Shown here: positions 46,369 through 58,256 of the stretch, in pieces
How positions within the stretch are numbered: position 1 is the stretch's first letter
How the letters are laid out: each line of letters begins with the position of its first letter
From: Acanthacorydalis orientalis
Taxonomy: Eukaryota > Arthropoda > Insecta > Megaloptera > Corydalidae
DNA: 64,000 nt
Assembly (NCBI GenBank): GCA_034766995.1
Contig: CM068317.1
Span: 14,759,255-14,823,254, forward strand
Direction of reading: 5' to 3'
Position numbers and translations under genes: made by a program
The notes under the pieces: generated by a model
Database searches by the model: none
Told to the model about the DNA's origin: nothing
Seen by the model: only the letters and a program-made list of their open reading frames with translations

Positions 46369-49338
46369 TCAGCCCCTGTCAATCCACTGCTGGATAAAGG
46401 CCTCTTCCATGATTTTCCATTTTGTTCGATTCAGTGCCTCTCTTTTCCACAGTTTTCCAATAAAGTTTTTAATATCCTTATCCCATCTGTTCATTGGTCT
46501 CTTTCTCGGTCTTTTCATATTCCTTGGTTCCCAGTCAATAATTTCTCTTGTCCATCGGTTGTCTTCTCTTCTTGCGACATGTCCCGCCCATTTCCATTTC
46601 AGACTCTTTACTCTTCTTATTATATCTGTGACTCCTGTTTGTTTTCGTATCCATTCTATTCTCTTTCTATCTCTTCTTGTTATTCCCAACATGCATCGTT
46701 CCATACTTCGTTGTGTTGTTTGGAGTCTTTGAACTATTTTGGCGTTAAGCACCCATGTTTCGCTGCCGTAGGTAAGGACCGGTAGTATACACTGATCGAA
46801 TACTTTTTTCTTTAAACAGAGTGGGATTGTTGATTTAAATATTGAGGCGTTTCGTCCGAAAGAGCTCCATCCCATTTTTATTCTCCTATTTACTTCTTCC
46901 GTGAATGATCCATCTCTGTTGATAAGCTGGCCTAGATAAACATATTTCGTGACTTCTTCTATTTCCGTTCCTTTTATTTCAATTTTCTTCGGACATACAA
47001 ACGCATTGAACAGTACTTTTGTCTTTGTATGATTCATGTTGAGGCCGATTTTTTGACTGGCATCGTTTAGTTCTTCTATTCTCTTTTGCAACTCTTCCGG
47101 AGTATTTGCGAAAATAACTATATCATCGGCAAACCGGAGATGGCTTAATCTTTCGCCCTTTATCTCGATTCCTTTGTCCTCCCAGTCGAGCGATTTGAAT
47201 ACTTCTTCTAAGGCCGCAGTAAACAATTTCGGAGAAATTGCATCTCCCTGTCTTACACCTTTCTCGATTTTTATCTTTCTTGTTTCTTCATGTAGCTTCA
47301 CCGACATCGTTGCTTTTTTATAGATGTTATCTAGCAGCTCGATATATGTGCCCTCTATGCCCTGGTTCTTCAGTGCAGATATTACCGACAAGGTGGTGAT
47401 GGAGTCAAAAGCCTTCTCGTAGTCTATAAATCCAAGACACACTGGCATTTGGTATTCATTTGATCGGCTTACTACTTCTCTCACTACTTGAATATGATCC
47501 ATTGTACTAAATCCGGTTCTAAATCCTGCTTGTTCCCTTGGTTGGGCGAAATCTAGTTGCACTTGTAAACGTTTCGAAATTATTTTTGTAAAGATCTTAT
47601 ATATCGTAGGTAGTAAACTAATCGGCCGATAATTCTTCAAATCTTCTTTATCTCCTTTCTTGTGTAGAAGAATTACGGTGGCTTCGTTCCATTTATCTGG
47701 GATAGTTCTTTTTTGTATACAAGCAGTGAATATATCAGCGAGAACTTTTTCTGTTTTTTCTCCTACTAACTTGAAAATTTCTGCTATTAACCCATCATTT
47801 CCGGCTGCTCTTCCATTTTTCATATTCTTTATTGCATATGTAACCTCTTCCGGTAGCACGGGTGGGACACCTTGGTTTGTATGTTTTCTATTCTCGTTTT
47901 CTTTGTTACATGTATTTTTGTATAGGTCTGTGTAGAATTCTTCTACTCTTTTAATGATTTCCTTTTTGTTGAAAATTCTGCTCCCATCATCTAATTTCAA
48001 GGCAGTTATATGTTCTTTGCCAATCGTTAAGCTCTGTTTCATTTTTCGGTAGCTTTTATTTTCTTCAATAGTCTTCTTAATTAGTTCATTGTTGTACTTT
48101 CGAACGTCTTCTCTAATACACTTCCTCACTGTTTTGCCAAGTTCGATGTATTCGATTCGGTCTTTCACATTATCTGTTAGTTTTATTTCTCTTCTCTTCT
48201 TCATTAGACATTTAGTTTTTTCTGATATTTTCTTATTTGATTTTATTTTAAGGATTCCTCCTATTTCTTGCGCGGATTCTTTGATAATTTCAACCACTTT
48301 TTCTTCTACATTCGCATCTGCATTCTCCAATATGTCAAAACGGTTTTTTAATTCTATTTCAAATTCTACTTTTCTCTCTTCTAGAGTTTGAATATTAATT
48401 GTCTTCCTCGGAGTCTTGAAAAGTTTTTTTCTTTCCAGTCTTGAATTTATGCGTATTTTGCTTCTTACCATCCGATGATCGCTCCCGGCATTAAATCTAT
48501 TTAATACGGAACAATCTTCCACAATTGATTTTTTATTTACCAGGATGTAGTCTATTTCGTTTTTGATGTTATTGGGACCTTTCCATGTCCATTTCCTTTT
48601 GATATTTTTCTTGAAAAAGGAGTTCATTACATATAAACTTGTGCTCTCTGCAAAATCAATTAGTCGATTTCCTCTTTCATTCCTTGTTCCAAAGCCAAAT
48701 TTTCCAACTACATTATCGTTTTCTTGCCTTTCTCCGATCTTTGCGTTAAAGTCTCCCATTATAATTTTGTAGTGACAGTTTCCCTTGTCATTAAGTTTTC
48801 CTATTTCTTGGTAAAAATCTTCAACTTCTTCGTCCTTATGAGCTGTTGTAGGCGCGTAGACTTGCATGATTTGGATTTGATACCTCTTCGATATTTGAAT
48901 TACCAATCTCGCCGCACGTTCTGATGTGCTTTCTATTTCCACAATGTTATCCTTTAGTTTCTTATTTACGATAAATCCGATTCCTCCTATATTTCCTTTT
49001 TCTGATCCACGATAGTAAAGAAGATCTCCGTTTTTCATTTCAAGCGTTTTTTCTCCTTTTCTTCGTACTTCACTAAGTCCTATAATGTCCCACTTAATTT
49101 TGGTCAGTTCTTCTTGGAGTTCTTCCAGTCTTTCTTCGTTCGATAGTGATCTGCAATTGTAGGTAGAGATATTAAGCGTAGATGACCTGTGGAAAGAATA
49201 GAGAGAAGGGCAGTCGGTGTTTAGACTCCGGGGATTCTTAGCACCCTCTGCCATCTTGCCTTGGTCCCTGCTACTGCCACAGCAGGGGACAAGTAGGCCT
49301 CCGGAGAATGAGGGCCGTTTTGTATTTGTACTCATCAT
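46369..49338 (-). CDS. RTE-type endonuclease-reverse transcriptase (about 989 aa)
   Basis: An uninterrupted frame. An APE-type endonuclease nicks target DNA and a reverse transcriptase copies the element's RNA onto it (target-primed reverse transcription). Endonuclease motifs, numbered from the [11 protein letters not shown] (about 59-66), GLSEVRRKG (E90), VYAPTTAH (150), [10 protein letters not shown] (193-202), NEIDYIL (260), AGSDHRMV (284-291). RT motifs: VILLHKKGD and NYRPISLLP (555-577), [23 protein letters not shown] (first Asp, about 638), [13 protein letters not shown] (695), [10 protein letters not shown] (FADD, about 736), [12 protein letters not shown]. The basic C-terminus ends [12 protein letters not shown]. 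Length is normal for RTE/BovB. The frame is open back to a GTG at 49365. The first ATG pair is at 49338/49335 and was preferred. No lesion seen, so it may encode an active protein. Confidence 0.93.
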   Translation of the reverse strand: MMSTNTKRPSFSGGLLVPCCGSSRDQGKMAEGAKNPRSLNTDCPSLYSFHRSSTLNISTYNCRSLSNEERLEELQEELTKIKWDIIGLSEVRRKGEKTLEMKNGDLLYYRGSEKGNIGGIGFIVNKKLKDNIVEIESTSERAARLVIQISKRYQIQIMQVYAPTTAHKDEEVEDFYQEIGKLNDKGNCHYKIIMGDFNAKIGERQENDNVVGKFGFGTRNERGNRLIDFAESTSLYVMNSFFKKNIKRKWTWKGPNNIKNEIDYILVNKKSIVEDCSVLNRFNAGSDHRMVRSKIRINSRLERKKLFKTPRKTINIQTLEERKVEFEIELKNRFDILENADANVEEKVVEIIKESAQEIGGILKIKSNKKISEKTKCLMKKRREIKLTDNVKDRIEYIELGKTVRKCIREDVRKYNNELIKKTIEENKSYRKMKQSLTIGKEHITALKLDDGSRIFNKKEIIKRVEEFYTDLYKNTCNKENENRKHTNQGVPPVLPEEVTYAIKNMKNGRAAGNDGLIAEIFKLVGEKTEKVLADIFTACIQKRTIPDKWNEATVILLHKKGDKEDLKNYRPISLLPTIYKIFTKIISKRLQVQLDFAQPREQAGFRTGFSTMDHIQVVREVVSRSNEYQMPVCLGFIDYEKAFDSITTLSVISALKNQGIEGTYIELLDNIYKKATMSVKLHEETRKIKIEKGVRQGDAISPKLFTAALEEVFKSLDWEDKGIEIKGERLSHLRFADDIVIFANTPEELQKRIEELNDASQKIGLNMNHTKTKVLFNAFVCPKKIEIKGTEIEEVTKYVYLGQLINRDGSFTEEVNRRIKMGWSSFGRNASIFKSTIPLCLKKKVFDQCILPVLTYGSETWVLNAKIVQRLQTTQRSMERCMLGITRRDRKRIEWIRKQTGVTDIIRRVKSLKWKWAGHVARREDNRWTREIIDWEPRNMKRPRKRPMNRWDKDIKNFIGKLWKREALNRTKWKIMEEAFIQQWIDRG

Positions 49339-49351
49339 GTAAGGTTTGGGA

Positions 49352-49402
49352 TCATGACTCGCCACGCTGATCCCACTTGCGTATTGGCGAGTACCTCTTC
49401 AT
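49352..49402 (-). other. Small upstream ORF in RTE leader
   Basis: ATG at 49402 opens MKRYSPIRKWDQRGES and stops 13 bases before the main ATG, in another frame. RTE elements can carry a tiny ORF1 near this point, but 16 codons may simply be chance. Confidence 0.35.
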
Positions 49403-49538
49403 TTTGGCCGGGAATAATTTTCAAGTTTTCTCTGTATGGTTAAACCTACCAATATTCAAAGAATATCACAGTACATCTCCTTGAAATCCCGTTCGCACCT
49501 TCCCGCCACTTTGAGGCAATGAAGTAGGAATTTGGGGA

Positions 49539-50441
<903 letters not shown>

Positions 50442-50541
50442 AAATTCATTTTATCACCATATCATTCATTAAATTCATATCATTCATTTCATTTTCACGA
50501 AAACACAACGTGATACATTATGTTTTCCAAATGTGTATAGA
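50442..50541. other. Short unassigned stretch
   Basis: TTCAT-rich. Nothing else recognised. Confidence 0.4.
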
Positions 50542-50590
50542 AAATTCGGGTGCTAATGACCTTAGATGTTGATGCACCCTTGAATTCCAA
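50542..50590. repeat. Dispersed hairpin repeat, copy 2
   Basis: GGGTGC (50548-50553) pairs with GCACCC (50574-50579) across 20 bases. Shares ATTCGGG, GCTAATGACCT, GATGC and AATTCC with the copy at 43770-43820. Confidence 0.6.
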
Positions 50591-51499
50591 AGGCGCGTAA
50601 ATTCCGTCGCTTCCAAATTAATAAACAAATATATAGATAAAACAGAAAGTTTACCAAATAAATGGCTTCACGTGTAATTTAAATTAATAACTGATAAGAA
50701 TCCGATAATAAATTGGAAGAAATTAGAAATATCTTTAAATTTTTTAAAAAATAACTAAAATAGAACTAAACTTAACTCACTTTTCGTGAAAAACATTTAT
50801 AAAAAGTAAAATAGTTGTAGTACAAAAATAGAAAAAAATTATGGAAAGATGTTAGCGTTATACAAAAGATTTAGTAAGTGATATTGAAAAAAGATAATTT
50901 AAAGAACATTTATTTCCGAGTGGCTTCATCTTAATTTATTTTGTTCTGTAATAATTACCAAGAAATTTGTGATAATTAATTTAACAATGAGCAGCGAAAT
51001 CTTTAATCTTTATAACTGTAACCCAGACTGATTACTATTAGATACACTGAAGGTTGAATACAGGGTTTGGTCGGTCGAGTAGGGGTATTTTTGCACTACT
51101 TTAATATGTTTTTTTTTCTTACAAAATAAATATTGTTATCTATTGAGCAAATAATAATTTTATCTTGTTTTTTTTCTTCTTTTTTTGTGTGTATTCAGAG
51201 ATAATAAAATACTATTTTGTTGTGAATAAAAGTGCATACCAGCAAAAAATCTTTTACAATAAATATGAAATATTGTTCTGAAGGATGATGACTGGGTGAC
51301 CTTATCCTATACTTTATTTAATACTTTTAGTAAATAATATTTGAATGAAAAAGTGTGTGTCATGAAATTCGCTTGAAATCTCAAAAAAATGGTGTCTATG
51401 ATCTTTTTTGTGGATTGGGACACCTTGGCTTTCTTGTGGGTGGTTCACGTGCTCGTCGCCATTCCATAGATTTTATTTTTTGACAGAGGATCATGTTAA
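50591..51499. other. Non-coding AT-rich stretch
   Basis: No gene recognised. A few bases beyond 51420 may belong to the mariner relic that follows. Confidence 0.4.
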
Positions 51500-51910
51500 A
51501 AGCGTGCGTTGGCTACTCAACGCTGAACTGCCGAAAGAAATTTAGGTACCCACTTTGTACTGAATGTATTCATACCTAAATAGTCATGGCGAATTCGAAG
51601 AACGGTTGTTTGTGAAAGATTGGACATTGCTGATAAATTTTTCACTTTTAATCGCCGGTCACTTGGCATCAGGTCTTCTATAAGTATAATAGAATCGGGC
51701 TTCATCACTTTTTCAGGGAGACCGGGACGTGATTCATCTTCCAATGACTCTTCTCACATCCGAAATACTTTACCTCATCCTTTTACCGTGGAGTATGAAG
51801 GGGAATCTTCCCAGTATACCCCATTTAATCGTTGTTTTATTTGGTGCGATGTGATCGTTTCTTTTGACAGAAACTTTACCGCATGATACTCAATTTTGGT
51901 TACTTGTGAC
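51500..51910 (-). pseudogene. Mariner-like N-terminal DNA-binding region
   Basis: Minus strand: KIEYHAVKFLSKETITSHQI, RLNGVYWEDSPSYSTVK, then MEDESRPGLPEKVMKPDSII and a second HTH (KVKNLSAMSNLSQTTVLRI), ending near FSTKWVPKFLSAVQR. This is the paired-type binding half of a mellifera-like mariner. No catalytic blocks were seen downstream. One frameshift lies near 51770. Confidence 0.65.
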
Positions 51911-52589
51911 TTTTTTAAGAACATGATTGACTGTTAGCACTATCACTGTACGGCTGATCAAGTTACAATCTTTTACTAAACGTTACTGAGACATGAATTT
52001 AGCACACTGCGCAGATTCGCCATGCGTGCGCATGCGCCAACATGTTGGACTAAGAATATTTGTCGTTACCCTCGTACTTTATTAAATTATGTTATATTAT
52101 TACTTATATTATATTATTTAATAGCGTATTAAACGTTCAACTAAATACATATTTAGTTGAACGTTTAATACGCTTCTGGAATTCGTTTTGGAAGAACGTT
52201 TTTAATCTCTTGTGTAGTTACTCTTACTCCGTATTAATGACCCCATTAGAAAGAAATTTTTGTCCTCGCAACTCTCTCTTCATTTATGTTATCGAAACTT
52301 CGATAACATTTTGACTCGATTTGACTATAACTAGACGTAAAAACAGTATAAAGAATTGAATATCGAAGAAAAACAATAACATGGTTGCAAGTGTCTGCAG
52401 GAATACAAGTATCGAAATTTACTACATTACAACGAGATTATAATAATGTCAACTTGATGGCAGGAATGTGCATTGGATAACAGCAACCCCTTCTTTATAA
52501 ACAATATTATAGATTAAATTCCCTTTAAGATTTTCGATTTGACTCCTGGAGGACAGTATCACTTCATTTGGGAACCGCTAGAGTGTATA
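51911..52589. repeat. Two perfect palindromes in non-coding DNA
   Basis: 52123-52174 has two perfect 25 bp arms (AGCGTATTAAACGTTC and on) with the 2-base spacer CA. 52286-52309 has 11 bp arms (ATGTTATCGAA) with the 2-base spacer AC. No gene here. Confidence 0.85.
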
Positions 52590-53354
52590 CAAGGATTCCA
52601 AAAAAATGTATACACATTTTAACAGTCCATAACACTCTTAATATTCTTTTTTTGTAGAAAAAAGTTATTTAAAATAATTGCTAATCTTAGACTAAACTTA
52701 GAAAAAAGGAAGTTGTCATGAAGTGCTACTGGAAGTGTGATCACGTAATTAAAGAGTAAAGACAATTTAGAAAGCATCATTTAAATTAAACGATTCAATT
52801 AATCACCACAATTGCAGTTACTGGTCATCTGAGAATCGGAATGTCATGGATGAACATCATTTTAATTTACCAAGAGTGGCGTGTGGATTGTCATTAAGGG
52901 GTTTAATTGGACCATTCTTTTTTGATGGCACTCTGACTGGTCCCGTTTACTTGAACCTGCTGCAGGAATTTTTCATACCACGCATTCATAAGGTGTTCAG
53001 GAATGAGGAAGACTTTTATTTCCAACAAGATGGTGCACCTCCCCACTACCATCGTGATTTGAGAGCCTGTCTTAATGAAAATTTGGAAAAAAGATTGGTT
53101 AGACATAAATGTAGCAATGAATAGACAGCAGCAATTGAAAGAAACTGTATCCAAATACCAAACCATTCATTCTGTTTGCGATTGCATTGCTTCATGTTAT
53201 CAGCAGTACATGGACCAGAACGGTAATCAATTTGAGCACTTGTGATAACTAAAATAATCTATGAGTCTTCTTTAATTTGAAGTTTTAAACTTAGCTATAC
53301 TTTAATACATACTAAATTTGTAATCGTTCAGTGTGTATACATTTCTTAGGACGC

Positions 53355-53358
<4 letters not shown>
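52590..53358 (+). mobile_element. Tc3-like element, internally deleted, TA flanked
   Basis: TA at 52588-52589 and 53359-53360. Inverted ends both lead into AAATGTATACACA (CAAGGATTCCAAAA on the left, CAGAGCGTCCTAAG on the right). 52846-53124 encodes [31 protein letters not shown] and [20 protein letters not shown], the segment with the second catalytic Asp (QQDGAPPH). A shifted remainder resembles the family C-terminus (CIASCYQQYMDQNGNQFEHL). The DNA-binding region and the first and third catalytic blocks are missing. Confidence 0.75.
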
Positions 53359-53390
<32 letters not shown>

Positions 53391-53404
53391 CAATGTATAT
53401 ATAT
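53359..53404. repeat. (TA)n microsatellite
   Basis: TA tract starting at the target TA of the preceding element. Confidence 0.9.
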
Positions 53405-53844
53405 TAATTTCAACCTGTACTAATTTCAATTTCCAGAAATTTTAATTTACACATCTATGGCATTATTCTCATTATAATTTCAACCGTATAAAAATATTCA
53501 GTCAATAATTTCAATTTCCTAGAATAGATTCATTAAAATGTAAGTATACATATATGTCTATATAATTCGGCTGTGTGTGCATCAATTTTAATGAAGATAT
53601 TTTTATATAAAACGGGTAAACTCGTTTCGTTCGGACACGTGGAGGATTATATGAAATCTGATAAAGTTTATGTATTTTTTTGTAGGTATAGCATAGGAAT
53701 GTACATACATAGTTCAAATTGTACAACTTGTTGCTTAAAACTGCTGGTTTGCGCTGGAATTTACCTTTGTAAAATTTAACTTCACTGAAATTTCATTTAC
53801 CACGTTTTTTATTATTTTAACTTTTCGAGAATGTTCTATGCACA
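53405..53844. other. Non-coding AT-rich stretch
   Basis: No gene recognised. Confidence 0.4.
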
Positions 53845-53853
53845 CACGAAAAT

Positions 53854-53923
<70 letters not shown>

Positions 53924-53925
53924 AG
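53845..53925. repeat. Compound (CA)n/(TA)n/(TG)n microsatellite
   Basis: CA, then TA, then TG: a palindromic composition like that at 28574-28695. Confidence 0.9.
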
Positions 53926-54784
53926 AATAAAATAAAAGTTGAGTGTATTTGATCGTTATGATTTGACTGATTATCAGTCAATTATATATATTCTGATCTT
54001 GTATAATAGTTGTAAGTCTACTTCTGTTAGAATTATCAAACATTTTACATTTGATATACATCCTGCCCGCAACACAATAACGGAAGGAAGATTAAATAAT
54101 ACTTTTGATATACAAGTATTTTCTCTTTGTTTCTAATTATATATCATGGTTGATCGAAGAAATGAGAATAGACTGTAAACTCCACTATTAAATTTCTACA
54201 GAAGATTAAATAGCAATGGAATTTTTAGTTTTAAGATGTTCGGGCATTAAGTTTACTTCACTCTAAACCTGCAAGTAGTTAGAATGAAAATGTTGTGTCC
54301 TTATGGATTGTTAAAATCTACAAAAAGTCGTATAAAGTTTAAATTAAAATTGAATTTCATGCACCGATAACGATCCAAAACATTAAACTAACTTCTGAAG
54401 TTCATAAAAATGTAAAATGTAATAAAAACAATCAAATTTACTATAGAGATTACAATTCGATTGAAATTTAAAATTATACTTATGTATTTATATTTGTGAT
54501 CTCTTTAATTTGTTGTTATATCCCATTAATGTCTGATCTAATTCGTCTCTTTGGATCATATGAGTTTTTTTTTTAAATTTCCACACGTATATCGTCTTCA
54601 GGAAAATAGTAAATAGTCTAAAACACGTCACATATATCGAAACTAGTATTTGAAGATTAAATTCAAGTGATCCAAAAGAACAAACAGAATAAGTAAAAAA
54701 TGTTTCGGCCACTTATAAAGACGAGACATGCGGATATAAAAATCAACAGCATTCATTAGGTCTAAAAATGAATTTTGTGCTCGT
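53926..54784. other. Non-coding AT-rich stretch
   Basis: No gene recognised. Frames at 53939-54136 and 54488-54712 have no domain. Confidence 0.4.
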
Positions 54785-54975
54785 TTTTATAGAAAATGAA
54801 TTTTTATTGAAAAATAGAATACATTTCAATCGTCAAAATATCCCTCGTTATTTTATATAACTTTGCTCCATCTATCGGGTAGCTGACGAATCCCATGTCG
54901 AAAAAAAATGGCGACTTTGGTCCGATGAAGTCTTAACGCATTTTCGGACCTCTTCTACTGTTTTAGAATTTTTTG
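54785..54975 (-). pseudogene. Mariner transposase C-terminal fragment
   Basis: Minus-strand frames give NSKTVEEVRKCVKTSSDQS and, after a shift, FFRHGIRQLPDRWSKVI and NEGYFDD, the conserved C-terminus of mauritiana/irritans-type mariners. The rest of the element is missing. Confidence 0.65.
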
Positions 54976-55742
54976 CATGTTTTATATGTCACAATACCTT
55001 CCTCCAAAGCTGGAAAAATTATTGGGAACCATTGTTTTCAACTGGAATGTGAAAAGTATGCAAGCTTAAATTCTGTTTTTCATACTCCATTGTGTTTATT
55101 ATTGTTTTGTGAGGTTATGTCAACTGCTTGGTCGACATATATACGGTTTTTAAATATTAAGGTTAGCACTTCAAACTCATAAAACAATAAGAAAACATTT
55201 GAATTTAAAACAATATTTGAGTTATGATTAGTTCAATTTAAAGGTACAGACTTAATTTTTACACCTAATGATATCTAATTAGAGTTCTTAAGATAAAGAG
55301 GGGAATCGCTAATTGAAAAAAAACGCTGGAAAAATTGATTCAAAGTACGATAAAATGATTCCGTAATTGAACGGTAAGACTAATGTATTTTTTATGAGTT
55401 GCATTCCAAAAAGGTACAAATATATTCATTAAAAAAGTGCACTGAAGTTTTCCTTTTTAATTTTGCAGCGTGTTTGTTTGGCTTTGTGCGAGTAACTGTT
55501 TATAGCAATATCATACATAAATATCATTTTTCATGGTTTTGATTTTTCACTCTTTTACAAACCATATAATATTTTTTTCTGATTGAAAATTTGCAATTTT
55601 TTTTATAATAATTTTTGAATTAATTTTTTTCTTATTCTATTATGCTCATTTTTATGTCGATACGATCATCTCTAGAACGTTAGAATATAGACAAATTTGT
55701 AAAATTCATTTTATGTCGTGAAATTATTTACAGCACCAAATA
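54976..55742. other. Non-coding AT-rich stretch
   Basis: No gene recognised. Confidence 0.4.
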
Positions 55743-56308
55743 TTAGGTTGGTAGAAAAATAATTGCGGTTTATTACCTTCAAATCCATATACATTTTTTT
55801 ATTTTTTGATTTTTTTATCTGTTTAAAGTGGTCTAGAACTGTTGGATGACTAACGTCTAATTTTTGTGCCAGCTCTCTAATTGTGCTTGGTTCTGATTCA
55901 ACTAACGCCTTCAGTTGGTCGTTATGAACTGAAAAAGGACGCTTGCGAACTTCTTCACCTTCAAGGTTCTCGTCCCCAGTACTAGATTTTTGGAACCACC
56001 GTTGTACTGCACGTTCCTTAACAGGACCCACACCAAAATCATCGTTTAGTTTATGATCAGTTTCTGTTATTTTACCACCCGTTTTGAACTCATACAAAAA
56101 AAATGTTTTTATTTGTTTTTTTTTCCATCTTTAATTCGATACCCCAATTTGAAGCAAATCTGGTAATAAAATCAAAATCGATGTTACCAAAATACAGACC
56201 GAAAAATGTACTTTAAAATCAGCATCATGAAGTGACACTTAAAGGTTACACAAAATTAAGATTAAAATTCAGAAAATAAAAACCACAATTATTTTCCTAT
56301 CAACCTTA
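55743..56308 (-). mobile_element. Mariner deletion derivative, copy D, longest open frame
   Basis: 566 bp with near-perfect inverted ends (TTAGGTTGGTAGAAAAATAA against TAAGGTTGATAGGAAAATAA); TA at 55741-55742, TG at the other edge. The minus-strand frame from ATG 56097 is open for 128 codons and runs past the element's end: MYEFKTGGKITETDHKLNDD, FGVGPVKERAVQRWFQKSST, GDENLEGEE, then the second HTH (STIRELAQKLDVSHPTVLDH), then directly the 3' segment MYMDLKVINRNYF. It would give a protein with both mariner DNA-binding helix-turn-helix motifs and no catalytic domain. A frameshift in a T-run separates it from the normal upstream start (56139 region). Confidence 0.8.
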
Positions 56309-56691
56309 TGTATATTGATATATAAATATTTACACTAGTTATATTGCGACTTATGAACTGTTTGATCTTTCGCAAATAATTCAACAGAATTAAATGTTTA
56401 TTTATTAAAATAAATTACTAAAATCAATTAATTTGAGTTAAATTGAAAATTCTAAACTAATGAGTTCTTCTCATAATATGCGAGAATATCAGTATATATT
56501 TTTCTTTTTTTTATTTATAAAAATCAATTAGAGTTTTCAATGCAAATGTTCAATTACTTTAATTTTTTAACGTAAATCACATTTTCTTTGTTATATTTTG
56601 TAGCAGCACGATAACGATACAAAAAAAAAATAGTGGTCATATCATATAATTTTTTTCTGTGCTGTAGAGCGTTTCATTCGACGAAATACTG

Positions 56692-56692
<1 letters not shown>
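56309..56692. other. Non-coding AT-rich stretch
   Basis: No gene recognised. Confidence 0.4.

Positions 56693-56742
<50 letters not shown>
56693..56742. repeat. (TA)n microsatellite
   Basis: About 50 bp of TA. Confidence 0.95.
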
Positions 56743-56745
<3 letters not shown>

Positions 56746-57435
56746 GTTTGATGGAGAAAACTAGAAAAAAAAGAAAGAACAATCTAATGAAAAAGTATAT
56801 TGCGCAAGGAGTTTGTTGATAACATGTATCTAAGTATCCAAGTTAGAAGACGAGTAGGAGATCGACCAGCCCATGTACTTACAATATATTTCTTTTATAT
56901 ATATATATATACATACATACATTATACATATATACACATACATTCATACACATACATACATACATACATAAATACAGATACATACATAACACACATGCAT
57001 GCATACATACACATACATACATGCACTTAAAAGTATTTGGCTAAAGGTAAGATACATATAAATGAACTGTAATAAAATACAAACAAAAACATCGATCTTT
57101 TTAACAGCTTATATTTATAGGCTATATTTATTGATTGTAGATACATAATACAGAGTATGCACATCGTAGTAAACTGTTAAAAATGTATCAAGGAACACTA
57201 TCGACACAAAAGTGTCTTGGGAAAATGGATTTCAGTCATTTATTACAAATAGTATAATAGTTTCAATATTTAGTTTGATTTTCAAAAATTAATACTTTTT
57301 TCACTCCGTAAATTATAAAAAGATTACCTGATCAAAATTGGTCAATAAATTAGTGTTGATCAATACACTAATACAATATGTTAATTAGCCTAGTTTCGAC
57401 AGACATTCAAAGTAAACAGCTATTTTTTTTAAACT
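56743..57435. repeat. (CATA)n-type tract and non-coding DNA
   Basis: Degenerate CATA/ACAT repeats at about 56899-57030. The remainder has no recognised gene. The last part may include the 5' end of the mariner that follows. Confidence 0.6.
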
Positions 57436-58256
57436 ATGGAAAAAACAGTATTGGTCAGTGATTAGATTTTTGTTTTTGGATGGGAAAACGTGCGGAAAAA
57501 TTAAAGAATAGTTATACAATGTCTACGACGACTCTCTGTATCTTCGATAACAACCGTCAAATATTGGTTCAATGAATTCAAACGTGGTCGTATAAGCGTT
57601 TCTGACGAAGAACTTCCAGGTCGTCCAATTGAGGTGATTACTGAAGAGATGATTGAAAAAATCGATGACAGTGTTTTAAATTATCGTAGAATCAAAGTGC
57701 ATGAGATAGTTGAAATAATAGGCATCTAGATGAACGTGTACGGAACATCATACACAAACATTTGCATATGAAAAAGCGATCCGCTAGATGGGTGCCGTGT
57801 TTAATCACAATCGACCAAAAACGCATTCGAATGAGCATTAAAAAGTGTTTAATGATGTTTAAACGTTATATCGACATAAATTTTTGCGTTAATACATAAC
57901 CGTTGATGAAATATGGATCCATCATCATACAACCGAAACGAAAGAGCAATCAAAATGATGGACTTCTCCTGGCGAACGTGCACCAAAGAAGGCAAAAGAC
58001 ATTGCATCCGCTGGAAAGGTTATCGTCACTGTTTTCGAAATGCTCATGGAATATTGCTAATCGACTATTTTGAAATAGTCGACTAAGGGAAAATAATAAC
58101 AGGAGCCTACTATGCATCGTTATTGAACCAGCTGAATGATTAAATCAAAAAAAACGTTCTAATCCGGCAAAGAAAAAGGTGCTCTTCCATCACGACAATG
58201 CATCAGCACATAAATCAACAATTTGGATGATAACATTGCAAAAATTGCACTACGAA
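57436..58256 (+). pseudogene. Mariner (mellifera-like), copy 1 of a head-to-tail fusion
   Basis: ATG 57436 gives MEKTVLVS, then frames matching a mariner N-terminus, MNVYGTS-like linker, IIHKHLHMKKRSARWVPCLI, TVDEIWIHHHTTE (Asp 1), TSPGERAPKKAK, VIVTVF and KKKVLFHHDNASAHKST (Asp 2). Sequence stops in LQKLHYELL, a few residues before the third aspartate, and passes at once into the N-terminus of a second copy. Many stops and shifts. The 3' end and terminal repeat are lost. Confidence 0.75.

Larger units (their letters stand above)
46356..49540 (-). mobile_element. RTE-clade LINE, apparently full length
   Basis: A 3.2 kb non-LTR retrotransposon on the minus strand: about 200 bp of 5' leader (starting after TATCCTCCCC at 49540), one large frame, and a 3' tail of only about 13 bases after the stop (AGATGATGATGAG) that runs straight into (TA)n. 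A very short 3' region with a simple-repeat tail and one endonuclease-RT frame are RTE traits. Both ends meet long (TA)n arrays, so a target duplication cannot be seen. Confidence 0.85.

Noticed and set aside
47660..48924. Four plus-strand frames of 66-100 codons
   Set aside because: They lie antisense within the RTE gene and show no domain.
49339..49365. Extension of the RTE protein to a start at 49365
   Set aside because: That codon is GTG. The first in-frame ATG is at 49338, and an in-frame stop lies not far upstream.
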